From positions 9,920,001 to 9,984,000 of the forward strand of contig NC_062252.1 of NCBI RefSeq assembly GCF_905475465.1: 64,000 bases of DNA, given 5' to 3'. Position 1 is the stretch's first letter. Each line of letters begins with the position of its first letter. Positions 22,488 to 34,606 of this stretch are shown here, piece by piece. Source of the DNA: Pieris napi (lineage: Eukaryota; Arthropoda; Insecta; Lepidoptera; Pieridae). A program made the position numbers and the translations under genes. The notes under the pieces were generated by a model that saw only the letters and a list, made by a program, of their open reading frames with translations, did no database searches and was not told the DNA's origin.

Positions 22488-23281
22488 TTAAAACGCATTC
22501 ATTTACAATGAGCAAAATGTACGAGAATATTTTTTATAATTTCCATTTCAAAGTAATTGACTTAAAATAAGTTTTAATTTATTTCAAATGTGAAACGTTA
22601 TTTTTCCTTATTTATTTCTTATTAACTGCTTTAACATGCGAGGAGAAAATACAAAAAAAATATGTAAAAAGATCATGGTGATTTGAAATAGAGACGCAGA
22701 ATTTATTGCTAGTTCTCTTCCGTTCTACGCCCATGAATGTAAATTTAGAAGCATTAACTGCCATTCATTATGTACATGAATACATTATATTTGGATTTGA
22801 GTTTTTTCAATGCGCCAGAATTCAAAATCAAATCTTGATGTGATTTGATCGGATGTATCTCTGGAATTAAGCTTACAATTAATCGTCAACGCGTTTGTTG
22901 TGAACACTACATTATATTCCTAACCGAAATTACTTTTTACGCAAAACATTTTCCACTTGTCAGCCTCAATCGAGATGACTTCGACAGGGATTATAATTCG
23001 TATTCGCGCTTCGGTACTTTTCCATATTTATCAGAAAACTCATTTCCACGCCTATTATTTTTACCTATATTTCATCCGTGTAGAGAATTATAACATCCTT
23101 TTAACGTTAAAATTATGGGACTTCGATATAAATTCTCTGAAATCTTTTAATAGGTGAATTATTTTATCGGTTAACTTAAGCTACAAATAAAAAAATTACT
23201 TTATAATATAAATGTTGACATAGGGAGTTTTTAATTAGTTGGAAGTGAATGATTAAATTTTTTAATCGTTTCTATTTTTTA
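22488..23281. other. Intergenic; repeat H scrap at 22697-22800
   Basis: 22697-22800 has TTGCTAGTTCTCTTCCGTTC and TACGCCC of repeat H. 22845-23157 is open in two overlapping frames (82 and 66 codons) with no recognised motif or splice context; I do not call a gene. Confidence 0.4.
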
Positions 23282-23550
23282 TGTAATAGGAGGCAAACGG
23301 GCAGGAGGCTCACCTGATATAGAGTGATACCGCCGCCCATGGACACTCACACTGCCAGAAGGCTCGCAAGTGCGTTGCCGGCCTATCAAGAATTTGTACG
23401 CTCTTTTTTAAGAATTGGTTCGGAAATACTTCAGTGGGCAGTTGGCTCCACATAGTGGTGGTGCGCAGCAAAAACTGCCGTAGGAAACGCTCAGTTGTGG
23501 AAGGACGGTCGTCGAGGTGATACGGATGGTTTGTATTTTGCCTTGACAAT
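23282..23550 (-). mobile_element. LINE-J 3'-end fragment
   Basis: The minus strand reads HPYHLDDRPSTTERFLRQFL, then TTTMWSQLPTEVFPNQF, with a frame break after that. It matches residues near the end of the 52839-53870 protein. Confidence 0.9.
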
Positions 23551-23785
23551 AGAAAAGAAAGAAAAACTTTATTACACATAATCAAAAAGGAAATATAGTA
23601 AAAATAGAAGTCTCCTAGCCCCCTACACTAGGATTCTGTCGCCTGGTCAACTAGTTCCTTCTATTTGAAATATTAATTATTATAGATACTTGACTTAATA
23701 AATTCTACATAACACTTACAATTTTAAAATAAACTACTGTTGTACAATAATAATTATTTCCGTTTCGGCATAGGACAGGTTGAGG

Positions 23786-24022
23786 TGTTTTTTTTTAATG
23801 GCTCTGGCACGGTTTGTGCATTAGCCAGCGTCAAGTATGAGATTTTTATCATTCGTGCTTTTTGCCTTAGAAATTCGATCATGTCCTCTATGTACGGTTT
23901 AGGCACTCGCCCGGTACCGCACAACCCTCCCAAAGGCCGAGAACAAATTTAAATTAAATTAAAACTTGCCCTCGAACCGGGAATCGAACCCGGTACCCTT
24001 CACCTAGCTGCCGGTTGAGGTA
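23786..24022 (-). mobile_element. tRNA-derived SINE, family E
   Basis: On the minus strand it has a tRNA-like box B (CCGGGTTCGATTCCCGGTT), then body and a poly(A) end (the T run at about 23789). It is nearly identical to 43694-43952. Confidence 0.8.
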
Positions 24023-24236
24023 TGAATATAATAATTGTCAGAGTAATGGCATTACTGTCAGCTGCCATTATATGCCACAGACCTTATAAAGTAACATCAT
24101 AGTCAAATTAATTCAAAACCATTGGGACTAGAATTTGCCAATATTGCTAGATCTATAAATTAACGACTATTCAATGGCCGACAGCAATAGTCTTTGTTCC
24201 GATATATTTGATAAATGTGAGGGTATATCCATAGGC

Positions 24237-24495
24237 GAGCAGTGATGGCCTAGTGGCGTGCGGCTCCATCCCTGAGGTCATAGTTTCTATCCCAGGCTGG
24301 GCACCGATGGATTTTCCTTCTATGTAACTTAATATTGGCTGGAACGGTGAAGGAAACATTGTTAGGAAACCGGCTTGTCCTAGACCCAAACCCGGCGTGT
24401 GTCAGGCACAGGAGCCTGATCACTTTCCAATAAGATTGACAAATTATCATGAAACTGATATAGAAATCAGAGGTCCAGACGTAAAAAGGTTTTTT
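24237..24495 (+). mobile_element. SINE family A
   Basis: Full-length but diverged: GAGCAGTGATGGCCTAGTGG to GGTCCAGACGTAAAAAGGTT. Confidence 0.8.
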
Positions 24496-24544
24496 GTGAT
24501 TATATTCGTTTCTTATACGCTTTATCCATCTACGCTTTATACAT

Positions 24545-24875
24545 CTTATCTAAGGTTTACAATAATTTACCAAAACGATTAAAAGATCTTCCGACTAGAC
24601 TCTTTAAAAATCGACTTGGAAAAAATGTATTAATCAATAAATGATTCTTTGCGCGAGACACTGTAGTTGATATAAATTAAATAACTTATGATATGATATG
24701 TACGATACAAATAATATAAGAACTGACCAATTCATATGGCTAATAATGTAAAATGTAAAATTCCTTTTAAGACAAATTTGCGCGCCATTGTGTGTGGCAG
24801 AATATGCGAACTTACGATTGTATTTGTACCACCTTACACATTTTTGTACCATATTCTTGCAATACATTATTATTA
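24545..24875 (+). mobile_element. LINE-K 3' end
   Basis: 24555-24642 encodes VYNNLPKRLKDLPTRLFKNR, then LGKNVLINK and stop, the usual last residues of a CR1/Jockey-like reverse transcriptase. The 3' untranslated part to 24875 matches 63640-63830 almost base for base. Confidence 0.75.
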
Positions 24876-25664
24876 TTATTAATTCTCGACTTATAATCTT
24901 GGGGCTAACATGCCGTGTAAGGAGCACTGCATTGGGAAGTTAAAGCTAGTTAGCATACACAAATACGTGATTTCCAACGCATATTATTAATTATCGCTGT
25001 GGATCTTGACTCAGCATAACGAAGTTGCTTGTTTGTTACAATGAAGTTAGCCGGAAGTGTGGCACGAACTTTGTTAATTATTGCGCCTTCAACTTGCGAG
25101 CTTTTGTACGAAAAACATATATATCTTCTAAAGTTTATAATCCACTGTATTGGTTATTTATTAATAATGAGTACGTCGTTCAGGTTTTTCATGTTGGTTT
25201 ATTTTTTCATATTCATGTATGCAAGGCGAAATGTTTTCTCTATAGGTTTAAAGACATTTATTCTCATAACAGAGTATGTTCGTGTTACAGTTCTTATGTA
25301 ACTTACATAAGAACTTATATACCTACTAAAGATACAATTTCTCACGTCATGGGTCATTGAAGAGCTTCAAGGATGAATTAGCGAAGTAGAACTTGGGTGG
25401 ACTTTCATTTACGTACAGAACTGGGATCACTCAAGAGATGGTCTTTTAGTCTTCATTTAAATATTGCCAGGCTGTCTGCACTTTTTATATTTTGTGGAAG
25501 TCTTGTATTATACCGCAGCACTCCCCCAACGCTAAATTTTTTTTTACCGTAATTGGTTCTATACTTAGGCAAAATTAGTTTATGAGGGCGTCATGAACTT
25601 GACTTATTTTAATGAAAGTAATGTTAGTCTTTACAATCTAAAAAAATATAATTGATTAAAAAGA
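24876..25664. other. Intergenic, no gene seen
   Basis: Two overlapping open frames at 25025-25360 have no recognised domain, and the small palindrome lies inside them. They are not called as genes. Confidence 0.35.
25290..25314. repeat. Perfect palindrome, 12-bp arms, 1-nt loop
   Basis: GTTCTTATGTAA, C, TTACATAAGAAC. Confidence 0.9.
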
Positions 25665-25757
25665 GTGGTGGAGAGATTCTTTCCAGTTCTCGTCCGTTAT
25701 ACAGAAATTGTAAATTTTTGCGCTTTAGTTTTTCAGTTACCTAAATGAATTAAGGTG
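25665..25757 (+). repeat. Dispersed repeat H, 3' part
   Basis: AAGAGTGGTGGAGAG, TTCTCGTCCGTT and TTACCTAAATGAATTAAG match the family. Confidence 0.55.
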
Positions 25758-25855
25758 CACCGAATGGTGGACGACAGAACCCCAGGTCCTTACTGAACTC
25801 ACAACCTGGTGGCAAGAGAACACCTGGTAGACCTAGGCTGATTTGGGGGGATGGA

Positions 25856-26040
25856 GTTTTTTTTTATGTAACAGGAGGCAAACGAGAGGATGCTCGCCGG
25901 ATGTTAAGTAATAAATGCCTTAACATTGCTAGAAGGCACGCAAGTGTGTTGCGGGCCTTTTAAGAATTGGTAAGCTCTTTTCTTGAAGGCCCCTTAGTCG
26001 AATTGGTTCGGAAATACTTCAGTGGTTCCACATAGTGCGC
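25856..26040 (-). mobile_element. LINE-J 3'-end fragment
   Basis: AACAGGAGGCAAACG to CTTCAGTGGTTCCACATAGT on the minus strand, with several small deletions. Confidence 0.8.
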
Positions 26041-26137
26041 GATATCATTCTCGTTTCCGATAATATCCAATAGGTCGACTATACTTATATTGAGTGTCAC
26101 TTAGAGTTAAGAACCCTTAAATAGCCTAGTTAGTTTT

Positions 26138-27310
26138 GACGTGACAACGTCTTATAATTCGATGGAGCCGGTTGCACGCACGAAAAAACATGACTCATGC
26201 GGCGTTACCTCGCTCTGAGGCGTTACCTTGCTCTGAGGCGTTACCTCGCTCTGAGACGTTCCATTTAAAATTGACATAATTGTATTATATTTATGCGTAC
26301 AAATAAATGTAACTTGATCAATTCAATTGTGATTTCCATTTACCTCCTTCTCTATATCTATACAAAATACCTATCAAACAAATAAAATTTAATTTTTGGA
26401 GTTTACTCCTTAAGAAACGATTTGAGTCATAAGGCCCGGTACGGAAATTTTATGAGGAGTAAAATCAAGTGTAACACGAAAAGTTGAGGCGTTATGTAGA
26501 AAGAGACAAACATTTATATCTATAGGATTGAACGTGTAAAAGAGAGATGGAATACATTACACAGACTTTACTATTTTGAATTCACGTTTTGACAACCACG
26601 TTACAACATTGTCAGTGTTGACAGGTGTAAAAAATAAAAGTAGATTGTCTAGCGTGTCATAGAGTTTTGTCAATAGTAATGGTCAGTGAAATTAAAACTA
26701 AAAAGATTGTTCATTCTTATTCTTCTCTTACTATAAAGGTAACTTTGGTCACAGAAAGAAAATCCTATTTGGGCATAGATGATGTAGGTACGTTTTATTA
26801 CTACTACAAACATTAATATTATAAAAACATATATTCTTAGTATGTAAATATGGTCGACAGCCACAGAACATTATCGCCATCTTTGTTCTGCAGTGCATTT
26901 GACACAAGCCGAAACTATAAGCCTGGGAAAGCAGCTAACACCACAGCTTATAAAGTATGGAAGTCGATCGTGCCGTTTTGTATAGAAATCAAGATTTATT
27001 TTAAATAATAGACTATATTGTTTTGTAACATACTTTATGTAATACGCTTTATTGAAGTAATATAAATAATCCGAATAATTACAGATATATGTTTGTTTCT
27101 CTTATCATTTTAGCAGATGCGTTCATTCACCCTTTTTTTCTATTCGATATATGTATATCACAATTATCGTTCGTAAGGAGTAAACTCCAATCGTGCGTCG
27201 TAGCTGACATACACACACTTTTTTTTTAAAAATGCAACCATCCCATCAATATTTTTTATGACGTTGTCACGTTCAACTATCGTCAGTAAACCGACTTTAC
27301 AGACAACCGA
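26138..27310. mobile_element. Element Z, long form (GACGTGACAACGTC terminus)
   Basis: Starts GACGTGACAACGTC and has the near-complement GACGTTGTCACGTT at 27259-27272, followed by a tail CTTTACAGACAACC. The same layout is seen in the 366-bp relative at 32585-32950. An internal inverted pair TGGAGTTTACTCCTTA occurs at 26397-26412 and 27176-27191. No transposase was found. The precise absence from repeat X at 38130-38150 defines the borders. Confidence 0.7.
26201..26260. repeat. 18-bp tandem repeat, 3 copies
   Basis: GGCGTTACCTCGCTCTGA is repeated three times with one substitution, then a partial fourth. Confidence 0.9.
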
Positions 27311-27799
27311 TTTTTTTTTGTTAGCGTCGCAACCCCACTACCCCTAATTTTATATAATATACACCTAGCTTCAAACAAAGAGTTCCATTTATTTGAACAT
27401 CCCTTCAACAACCGCCACATAATTCACTCGGTTTAAGATATTTATTTCTCATTAAGAACCTTACAACATTCACTTAAATAACAAATAAAAGATTTATTGG
27501 ATCAATTTAAAAAGGCTCTATCTCATTAAAGCCTCTTTAGTCCACTTTAAATAAGGGCAATTCGTGGAAATCACATGACCTATTTTCCGTACATAATTTT
27601 CATGTACAATACGTGGACGCGATGTTGTGGCCAGAAATAATTATGTGTGGAATTCAACCAGACAATAATATACTGTGATCACGAAGATCGGATGAGCTTG
27701 CGAAATTTCAATTGTATAGACAAAAGTATATTTTAGATTTAGATCGAAAAATTCGATATATATCAAGCAAAAGAGGCTCACGATTCAAAAGAAATGACT

Positions 27800-27945
27800 A
27801 CGTCATTGCCAGTTCTTCTCTTCCATTCTACGCCCTTGATTTAAGAACTGGCAGTAAATATAAAATTAGAAGCATTTCACATATATATTTTTTGACGTTC
27901 ATAAGTGTACATTGTGTTACCTATATGAATAAATGATTTTGACTT
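27800..27945 (+). repeat. Dispersed repeat H, 3' end
   Basis: CATTGCCAGTTCTTCTCTTC to GAATAAATGATTTTGACTTT; plus orientation with the expected 3' tail. Confidence 0.8.
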
Positions 27946-28214
27946 TTGACGAAACAGATACAAAAATCTGAGGCCTATAAAGTTGTAGCACAACTATTGT
28001 TTGGTCCAACAACTTATTGAGATAATAATTGTGATAAATGTATGATATATTCCAGATATATGCTAACCCGTGAGAACCTAGAACCAGAAGAACACGAATG
28101 AAAATGTATTGAATGACTCAAAAATTACATTTCTTTAGAACGTTAATTGTTTCATACCATATTTTATATACTCATATTTATGATTCGACTTTGTTTTGTT
28201 CTTGTTTGTGTATA

Positions 28215-28400
28215 GAATAGGTGGAGATAGAGACAGAGCACAACTGGCGAGGAAGAGGTGGAGTAACATTATAATGAGTTGGTACCCAAAAATTGGAAAA
28301 AGGAAAAAAGGCGGATAGTACAAGAGATGGGAAGATGAATTAAAACTGGTTTTAGGCAAGGTTTGGTCAGGAGTACAGGATGAGGCTATTGTCGTGAGCG
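28215..28400 (+). mobile_element. RTE-like LINE C-terminal relic
   Basis: The plus strand partly reads GDRDRAQLARKRWSNI-type sequence, with GAAAAAGGAAAAAAGGCGG and GATGGGAAGATGAATTAAAA. These correspond to the KRKRGRP...RWxDDIK segment seen better at 36432. Confidence 0.5.
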
Positions 28401-28645
28401 GCAAACGGACTAAGTTTGTTTTCAATTGCTTGTTTGTAAGAAACGTGTGTGTACTTAATAAGATAAAAATCTTTACAAAAATTTTATTCTACGTTTTATT
28501 CGAAAAAACGACACTAACTATAAAACAAACTAAAATGTTGATGTTGACCTAAGGGTGACGGTTTTTTGTGAGGGTGTGCGCGAGTTAAGAGTACCAACCC
28601 TATAGATATATGCTTTGCTAGCCGGGACCAAATGTAGGTCAATAA

Positions 28646-29057
28646 TTAGTAAGTAATTTTAATGTATAAATACGAGAAGAAATAGATATTAAGATGATTA
28701 TAGTATAGTATTCTTAAGTAAGTGCTGTAACTCTGTTCATTTAAATAAATTATTTTAAAACAAAAATCCGTAGCCTCTAGTCGCGCGCATCGTAAAAATT
28801 TACTCTGATCATTTTCCCTTAACGCACCAAATAACATCAATAAACTTGTCCGAAATAAAGGCTATTTTTATTTATTTTTTTGTACTTTTTTATATAATCG
28901 TTTTTTTTAAAGTATTTTAAAGTACTTTTAAAAATAACGATTAATTGTTTGTAGTAATACAAGCCAATGCGGGTTTGATTTCCGGTAGATTAATTTTGTG
29001 TGGGCAGCTTCCAAGAAAAATTTACCAAAAGTATTACGAATTAATAAACACAAGTTA
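28646..29057. other. Intergenic, no gene seen
   Basis: Possible old retroelement 3' end (AATAAAGGCTATTTTTATTT at 28854-28873) and T-rich runs. No gene. Confidence 0.35.
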
Positions 29058-30660
29058 ATGGTAGGGGAGCCCAAGAGGGGATTTCGGGATTTACTAAAGC
29101 GCGGCAGATTAATATATAGGGGGATACCTTGTACCCGGTTAAGTACCTCCACAAAATATGAGGCCCATATATAAGGCCGCACGTGAAGGAGACAGGATCA
29201 GTTTAGTAAAAAAAAATTGACCATCAGAAATTCCCGAGCGCGTCAGATTAAGGTAGGGTGAGTTAATTACATCCTAAAAAGTGTATATTCCACTAATCTG
29301 ACAATTTGAGAGTGACGGAAAAAAAGGGGAGGGCAACAAAGTTGTAAAAAAAAACGTCATCTCGACATTCTCGAGCGTAGCTAATTTTTTTTTTATTTTG
29401 AAGGAAATAATTCAAGAATAATGAAAAATATATAATCTGACGATTTCCGCAAGCCGAAATAACAAAAATTCGTCGATAAAGTTAAATGCGTGCAGCTGCG
29501 TGATGCCTACATTTCCTTAAACCGATCGGAATCTACTAAACGGCGTTCTAAATATTTCCCTCAAAATTACATTTCCTGTGAATTTGAACCGATTCGGACC
29601 GATAGATTTTGAGAAATTTTGAAAAATCTTAAAAAAATAAGAAATATTTTTTTTTAAAGTGGTTTCTTTATCGATCAATTTCAAAAACTAATCCGCCTTT
29701 GAGCTTGAAAAACCACGTCGACCGCAACCAAGCTGGTCAAAAGTGGTTGATTCGTGTGAGAGATATCGTACACGAAAGAAACCCGAAAAAGTGTTTTTTC
29801 GGGATTACTCCGAAATTTGTGATTCGATCAATTAAAATTATTTATGAGGATGATAAAACTGCGTCGAATGCCGCCAACCGCGTGAAAATTGCTTGATCCA
29901 TTCAAAAGTTATTGCGGTTTGAAAATTCCAAAAATAGTGTTCTATGAAACTTCTATCAGACTTTCGAGCTGGGAGAGCTCAAATGCATAGAAATGTTATT
30001 TCTTTGAACTCAGCAAGCTCAAAATATCAATTTTAAGCGCCCAGGAATGGAATTAGCGGGAAGTTGCAGGCATGGCCCTTTAGGTGAACCGTTTTTCTAT
30101 TTTTTTTTTGTCAGATCAGGCGAATCCCTCTAGATAATCGTCAGATTATGAGACAGTACGTTTAGAACATAAAGATGAACCACATATATCTTAATCTGAC
30201 GCGCTTGAGTATTTCAAAATTGCGATTTTTTTTTGCAAATTAAGAAAATGGCTGTGGGTTTGTGTCCCATCGAAATCGTCAGATTAGTGAATGAGAGCTT
30301 TTTTTTGGTGCACTTAACACTCCCTTAGAAAATCTGACGCGCTCGATAAAAATTTTTTTTTTTAAATTTTTTTTTCAACCCTTAAATACAACCACCCGCA
30401 TCATGCAAACGATCAGATTAACATACGTACATTATTAAAAATACGTAGGGCATAGATGCTATCAATATCTGACGCGCTCGAGGATGTCCATGCAACAGTT
30501 TTTTTTTACATATTTAACTATCTATAGCCGCTTCCCCCACCGATGAAAAGGAATTTATCATATAACATTTTTTTCTTCTTTTTATCTAAGCTTTGCATCC
30601 CAATAGGTCTCTACGACGCTCGAGTAAATCCCCATTTAGCATCGTGGGCTCCCCTACCAT
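29058..30660. mobile_element. 1.6-kb TIR element Y with iterated TCTGACGCGCTCGA motif
   Basis: Ends are ATGGTAGGGGAGCCCA at 29058-29073 and its exact complement at 30645-30660, with looser matching for another 30 bp. Inside, the motif TCTGACGCGCTCGA or its reverse, or the halves AATCTGACG/CGTCAGATT, recurs about eleven times (29235, 29293, 29366, 29437, 30112, 30150, 30185, 30276, 30332, 30408, 30463), plus CGACGCTCGAG at 30613. The open frame at 29699-29896 (65 codons) has no known domain. The superfamily is not assigned. Confidence 0.7.
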
Positions 30661-30814
30661 AATATATATTCTTTAAGGCCGTAATATATGTTAGGCAAAA
30701 GCATAACCCAACCCCAGTAAGCTTTTACATTTTTGTTTTTACATATTTATTTATTGTTTGTTTAGATTTTACTTTATTTTAGTTATAGGTACTGTTATAT
30801 GTGATTTTGAGTTT

Positions 30815-31000
30815 GAGTTTTTTTTTATTTATGCACTTCTTGTACTTTACCTTCTGAAGGTGTTTCTTTTTTTATTGTTCCATATTAGGGTTGCCTGGAA
30901 GAAATCGCTTGTTAGCGATAAAGCCGCCCGTTGCCTAATAACTTATGTAACCTGCTTTTTTATATGTATGTTTTTGTATAAGGCAACGAACACAAAACAA
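30815..31000 (+). repeat. Dispersed repeat G
   Basis: Plus orientation: CTTGTACTTTACCTTCTGAA, GGGTTGCCTGGAAGAAATCG, GCCGCCCGTTGCCTAATAAC, ending near AAGGCAACGAACAC. Confidence 0.8.
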
Positions 31001-31370
31001 ACCGTTAGACCACACTAAAACTGAAAAATTAATGTTATCTACATTACTTCCTTTTTTATTTTCTGAATACTTAGATCCGAGGTAAATTAAGGTTTTATTA
31101 AAGCACATTCACATTTCACGCTCCCAGCCACGAAAATGTCTGCGTGTGACGTCACAAATTGTCCTCTATTCAGTAGCGAAATTACGGGCGACGCGTGCCG
31201 AACTAATTTCAACAGAATATTATTCGGATAAAATTTGGTAAATTGGACTATTATACTGGAACGGGGTCTCTGTCAACTTTTATTGCACACTAGCTTTTAT
31301 GTGTGCGTGTTAGATACCAGTACAAAATGATTTACTTTTAGGTTTGAATTTAAGGAAGTTTATAACTATA

Positions 31371-31840
31371 CTAGTAGACTCGGCCAAGCGTTGCTGTGGC
31401 TGAGATTTTTGTTATATTACATAGTAGTAAACTATTCAAGAGAAAAGGCAGGAGAACATCAATCCACCATGCTTCTTTGGTGGTTATGCCATTAAATTGT
31501 AGCTTATGTGAAACGTTGGTAATTATTTTGATAAGGATCAATACCTAGGTACGAATAAAGAGCCTTTTCTAGCGGTCATTCATCATTTTGTTCTATCATT
31601 AATAGCTTTCGAGGCGCACACGATTGAAGGAAGTTTTTTGTTTATTTTTTTACACCTTGGGTTAGATTATTCAAGTTTTAGTAAGCATCCCTAATTTTTT
31701 TGAAAATGAAACCTAGCCTATGTCACTCGGGAATAGTGTAGCTTGCCAACGGTGAAAGAATTTTTGAAATCGGTCCAGTAGTTTCGGAGCCTATTCATTT
31801 CAAACAAACAAAAAATCAAACCTTTCCTCTTTATAATATT
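31371..31840 (-). mobile_element. Helitron family 2
   Basis: The 3' end on the minus strand is GGCCGAGTCTACTAG followed by T. The other end has AAAGAGGAAAGGTTTG, a usual Helitron 5' region, but the initial TC is lost. It is the partner of 21500-21725. Confidence 0.75.
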
Positions 31841-32109
31841 AAATAAGTATATTTATAACTACAATAATATAATCTTTATTTCTTCTCTCACATATACATA
31901 CAAGATTATTATGATTAAACTAAGATGACACCATTAGGAAGTGTATGTGAGAGACTGGTCTCTGTAACAGGAGACCTGAGTGACAGATAGCCAGCCTCTC
32001 CACCACCGGACTGGAACACATACAATCAGGTCATTGTCATAAGATACTATAGAAGATAATAAGTAGATGCTAAAAGATAACATTGCAAACGGTGTCGTAA
32101 AAATAAATT

Positions 32110-32175
32110 TTGAGTGTGTTTGTGTGTGTGTGTATGTGTAAGTGTGTGTGTGCGGGCGCGCGCGTGTGTGTGTCG
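32110..32175. repeat. (GT)n microsatellite with GC core
   Basis: GTGTGTTTGTGTGTGTGTGT, then GCGGGCGCGCGCGTGTGTGT. The antisense frame it opens is not a gene. Confidence 0.95.
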
Positions 32176-32584
32176 ACAATACAATTGTCTTAGTAATTAA
32201 GGTTTCTAATTCGGAACTACAAATATATACAAGCTTTAAAAATATCAAAGACAACTTGGCGTTATAGAAAAAATCTCGAGGAAAATAATTCGTGAAACTT
32301 AAAATAATTATGGATTTTTTCAAGTGTAATAAATAGACCGTTGTGGAGACGGTGAGGTGCTGCTGTTCCTCCAAAGAATCCTCGACTAGTCTGATTGAAG
32401 ACTCTGACTGGCCCGAAGACCCAAGGCAAGGTCAAGTTGTACATATCCTTAGTGGACAGAATAAATTCCTGTAGCCGAGAGTGTTGACTGGCTATGACTT
32501 CTGGTGTTGATTGATGCTGAAGGAAGGAGCGATGACGTACAATTTTAAGTACTGTGATAGAAGTATTTTTAACCAATATTTTTT

Positions 32585-32950
32585 GACGTGATAACGTCTT
32601 TAAAATCGTTTTAGTCGGGTGACATGTTCAGAAACTTGTGTCACACCAAAACCTCACGAGCGCGATCGCAGGTATAACGAGAGAGAGACGGACCGATCTC
32701 CCGTCTCATCTCGAGCGCTGCCAGTCATTCCGTGAATGTATGAAGAAAAATGTATATCATAGCCGAATAAGTAAACTTGTCATTTTACACCCGAAATTTA
32801 TCATCAAAAGTGTGAATAAAACGATAGATGTAATTTAAAATTTGAAAAAATTGTTATCTTCATTAATTCCTTACTTCCCAAAAACTTATATCACCAATAA
32901 GACGTTATCACGTAAACATCTCGATCGTAAATCTACTTTACAAACAACCA
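32585..32950. mobile_element. Element Z, short form
   Basis: GACGTGATAACGTCTT at the left and AAGACGTTATCACGT at 32898-32912, then the CTTTACAAACAACCA tail, as in 26138-27310. AACCAATATTT occurs on both sides (about 32570-32580 and 32946-32956) and may be a target duplication. Confidence 0.65.
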
Positions 32951-33074
32951 ATATTTGTTTTATTTTTATTTTTTTCTTAACGTCACCAATGTGGTGAGAC
33001 ATGGTGGTTACACACCTTGCGCAGCTACATGAGCATGTTGATGAGACTAGGCTCGCCTTGGTCTTGGAGCGCGA

Positions 33075-33232
33075 CATGGAGAATTTATTGGCAGTTCTCG
33101 TCCGTTCTACGCCCTTAATTTTAGAACTGGCAGCAAATGTAAAATAAGACGCATTTAGCATTTAATATATATTTCTTTATGTTCATAAGTGTACATTGTG
33201 TTACCTAAATGGATAAATGATTTGAATCTTGA
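33075..33232 (+). repeat. Dispersed repeat H, 3' end
   Basis: GAGAATTTATTGGCAGTTCT to GGATAAATGATTTGAATCTT. Confidence 0.85.
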
Positions 33233-33589
33233 ACTCGTTGTAAAGGAAACGTTGACGAAGAAAGTGGGACAGAACTTCGTGTATTTCTTTAGTATTAACA
33301 ATTTTTCACGGTGATATATGCAGTGCATTACACAATATATTAAATAATGATATGTTTCTATTAGAGGTAGTCTTTATTTATGTATATGTAAAAGCTTGCC
33401 AACGCTCGGCACAATGGTACAAGAAAAATAAAACACAATTTTCAATGTGACAAGCACTTATAGGCAAACATAAAACAAGAGATAATAAAAATGGAATGAT
33501 GGGATGTCTGCGGTATCTAGAGGGTACACAAATTTTTTGAAGATAATAAATCATAGATTTGTGTGTTGTGTTAAATTACTTCTATTTAT

Positions 33590-33805
33590 TATGCGCAATT
33601 ATTGTTTCTTTTGTTTTCTTTTTGTATTTTACTATTAAAAAATTGTAATTGTTTTTGTATCTCAGTCTTCTGTTTCTTCTCTACTGCTGTACTTTTTTAA
33701 TGTAATATACAATTAATTAATAATCGTAATGTGTTACTGTAGTAGTATATTTTCTCATGTAAGTGAATGTTGTAATGGTCTTAATGATAAATAAATATCT
33801 TAAAC
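33590..33805 (+). repeat. Repeat X 3' segment
   Basis: Shares CATGTAAGTGAATGTTGTAA and ATAAATATCTTAAACC with 37930-37998 and, in reverse, with 27440-27480. Confidence 0.6.
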
Positions 33806-33959
33806 CATAAATATATTAAAATATATGTAAATTTATAAAATTCTATGAGCGCGTATATAGATTTAAAGAGATAAATATATCTTAATATGTGAGATGTACT
33901 TGTAATATGAGTTGGTAAACTAGGGTTAAATTTTTCTACTTTCAACAATATAAATTACA

Positions 33960-34278
33960 CGTCATATTGTTTGTCCGCTATGGACTCCTAAACTACTTAA
34001 CCAATTTCAATCAAATCTGCACACCGTGTGTAGTTTGATCTTAAAAGTTAAGATAGCTTACATATATATATATAATTATGTATATGTATGTGTGTATAAC
34101 ACTGAACATGAACTGTCCTCTTAAACGGCTGAACCGATTTGAATGAATTTTTTTTTGGATGCGTTTAGAAGTTTTTGATTCACAATTCAGCCCGGCAGAT
34201 GGCGCTGCAGACGGTACTTTCATACTTTGTTTAATATCCTAATCGCTTGAAATATACAACGTCCGTCGGGTCCGCTAG
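33960..34278 (+). mobile_element. Non-autonomous Helitron
   Basis: Ends CGTCGGGTCCGCTAG followed by T. The body AACGGCTGAACCGATTTGAA and GGCAGATGGCGCTGCAGACG is related, in reverse, to 36837-37061. The 5' border is approximate. Confidence 0.7.
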
Positions 34279-34606
34279 TAGTCTATATAAATATATTCAA
34301 TAATGAAACGGTACGGAAATTCAAAGAGTACAAAGCGTTGTTATGTTCCTTTAAAATGTAAATTGCGTTTCCATAAACAAACATTTCAGTATGGGAAGCG
34401 AGGAAAGAGTACTATTGATAAATTTTTAATTGGATTGCATTGGAGGCACTAATGACGCCGCTATAATGACGTCATCGGTATTGAGTACGCCATTGATTGA
34501 ATGGTGGTGGAGCTGGAATATTGAACCGACCTATTTTTCAACATGAAAGGCAGCTGTCAAGTTATTTATTACTAAGTCAATACGATAATGTCTAAATAAA
34601 AGCTAT

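Larger units (their letters stand above)
26045..27480 (-). repeat. Dispersed repeat X carrying a 1.17-kb insertion
   Basis: The two ends (26045-26137 and 27311-27480) are collinear with the reverse complement of 37930-38240, which lacks the middle. The shared parts include TCCAATAGGTCGACTA, CACTACCCCTAA and TTTAAGATATTTATTTCTCA. Confidence 0.75.

Noticed and set aside
22845..23157. Two overlapping open frames of 82 and 66 codons
   Set aside because: No recognised motif, no splice context and no family resemblance; left as unassigned.
25025..25360. Membrane-protein-like open frames
   Set aside because: AT-rich DNA yields hydrophobic frames by chance; two frames overlap, with no splice sites or motifs.
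31934..32374. 146-codon antisense open frame
   Set aside because: It is opened by the (GT)n/(GC)n microsatellite (Thr-His repeats) and has no homology.
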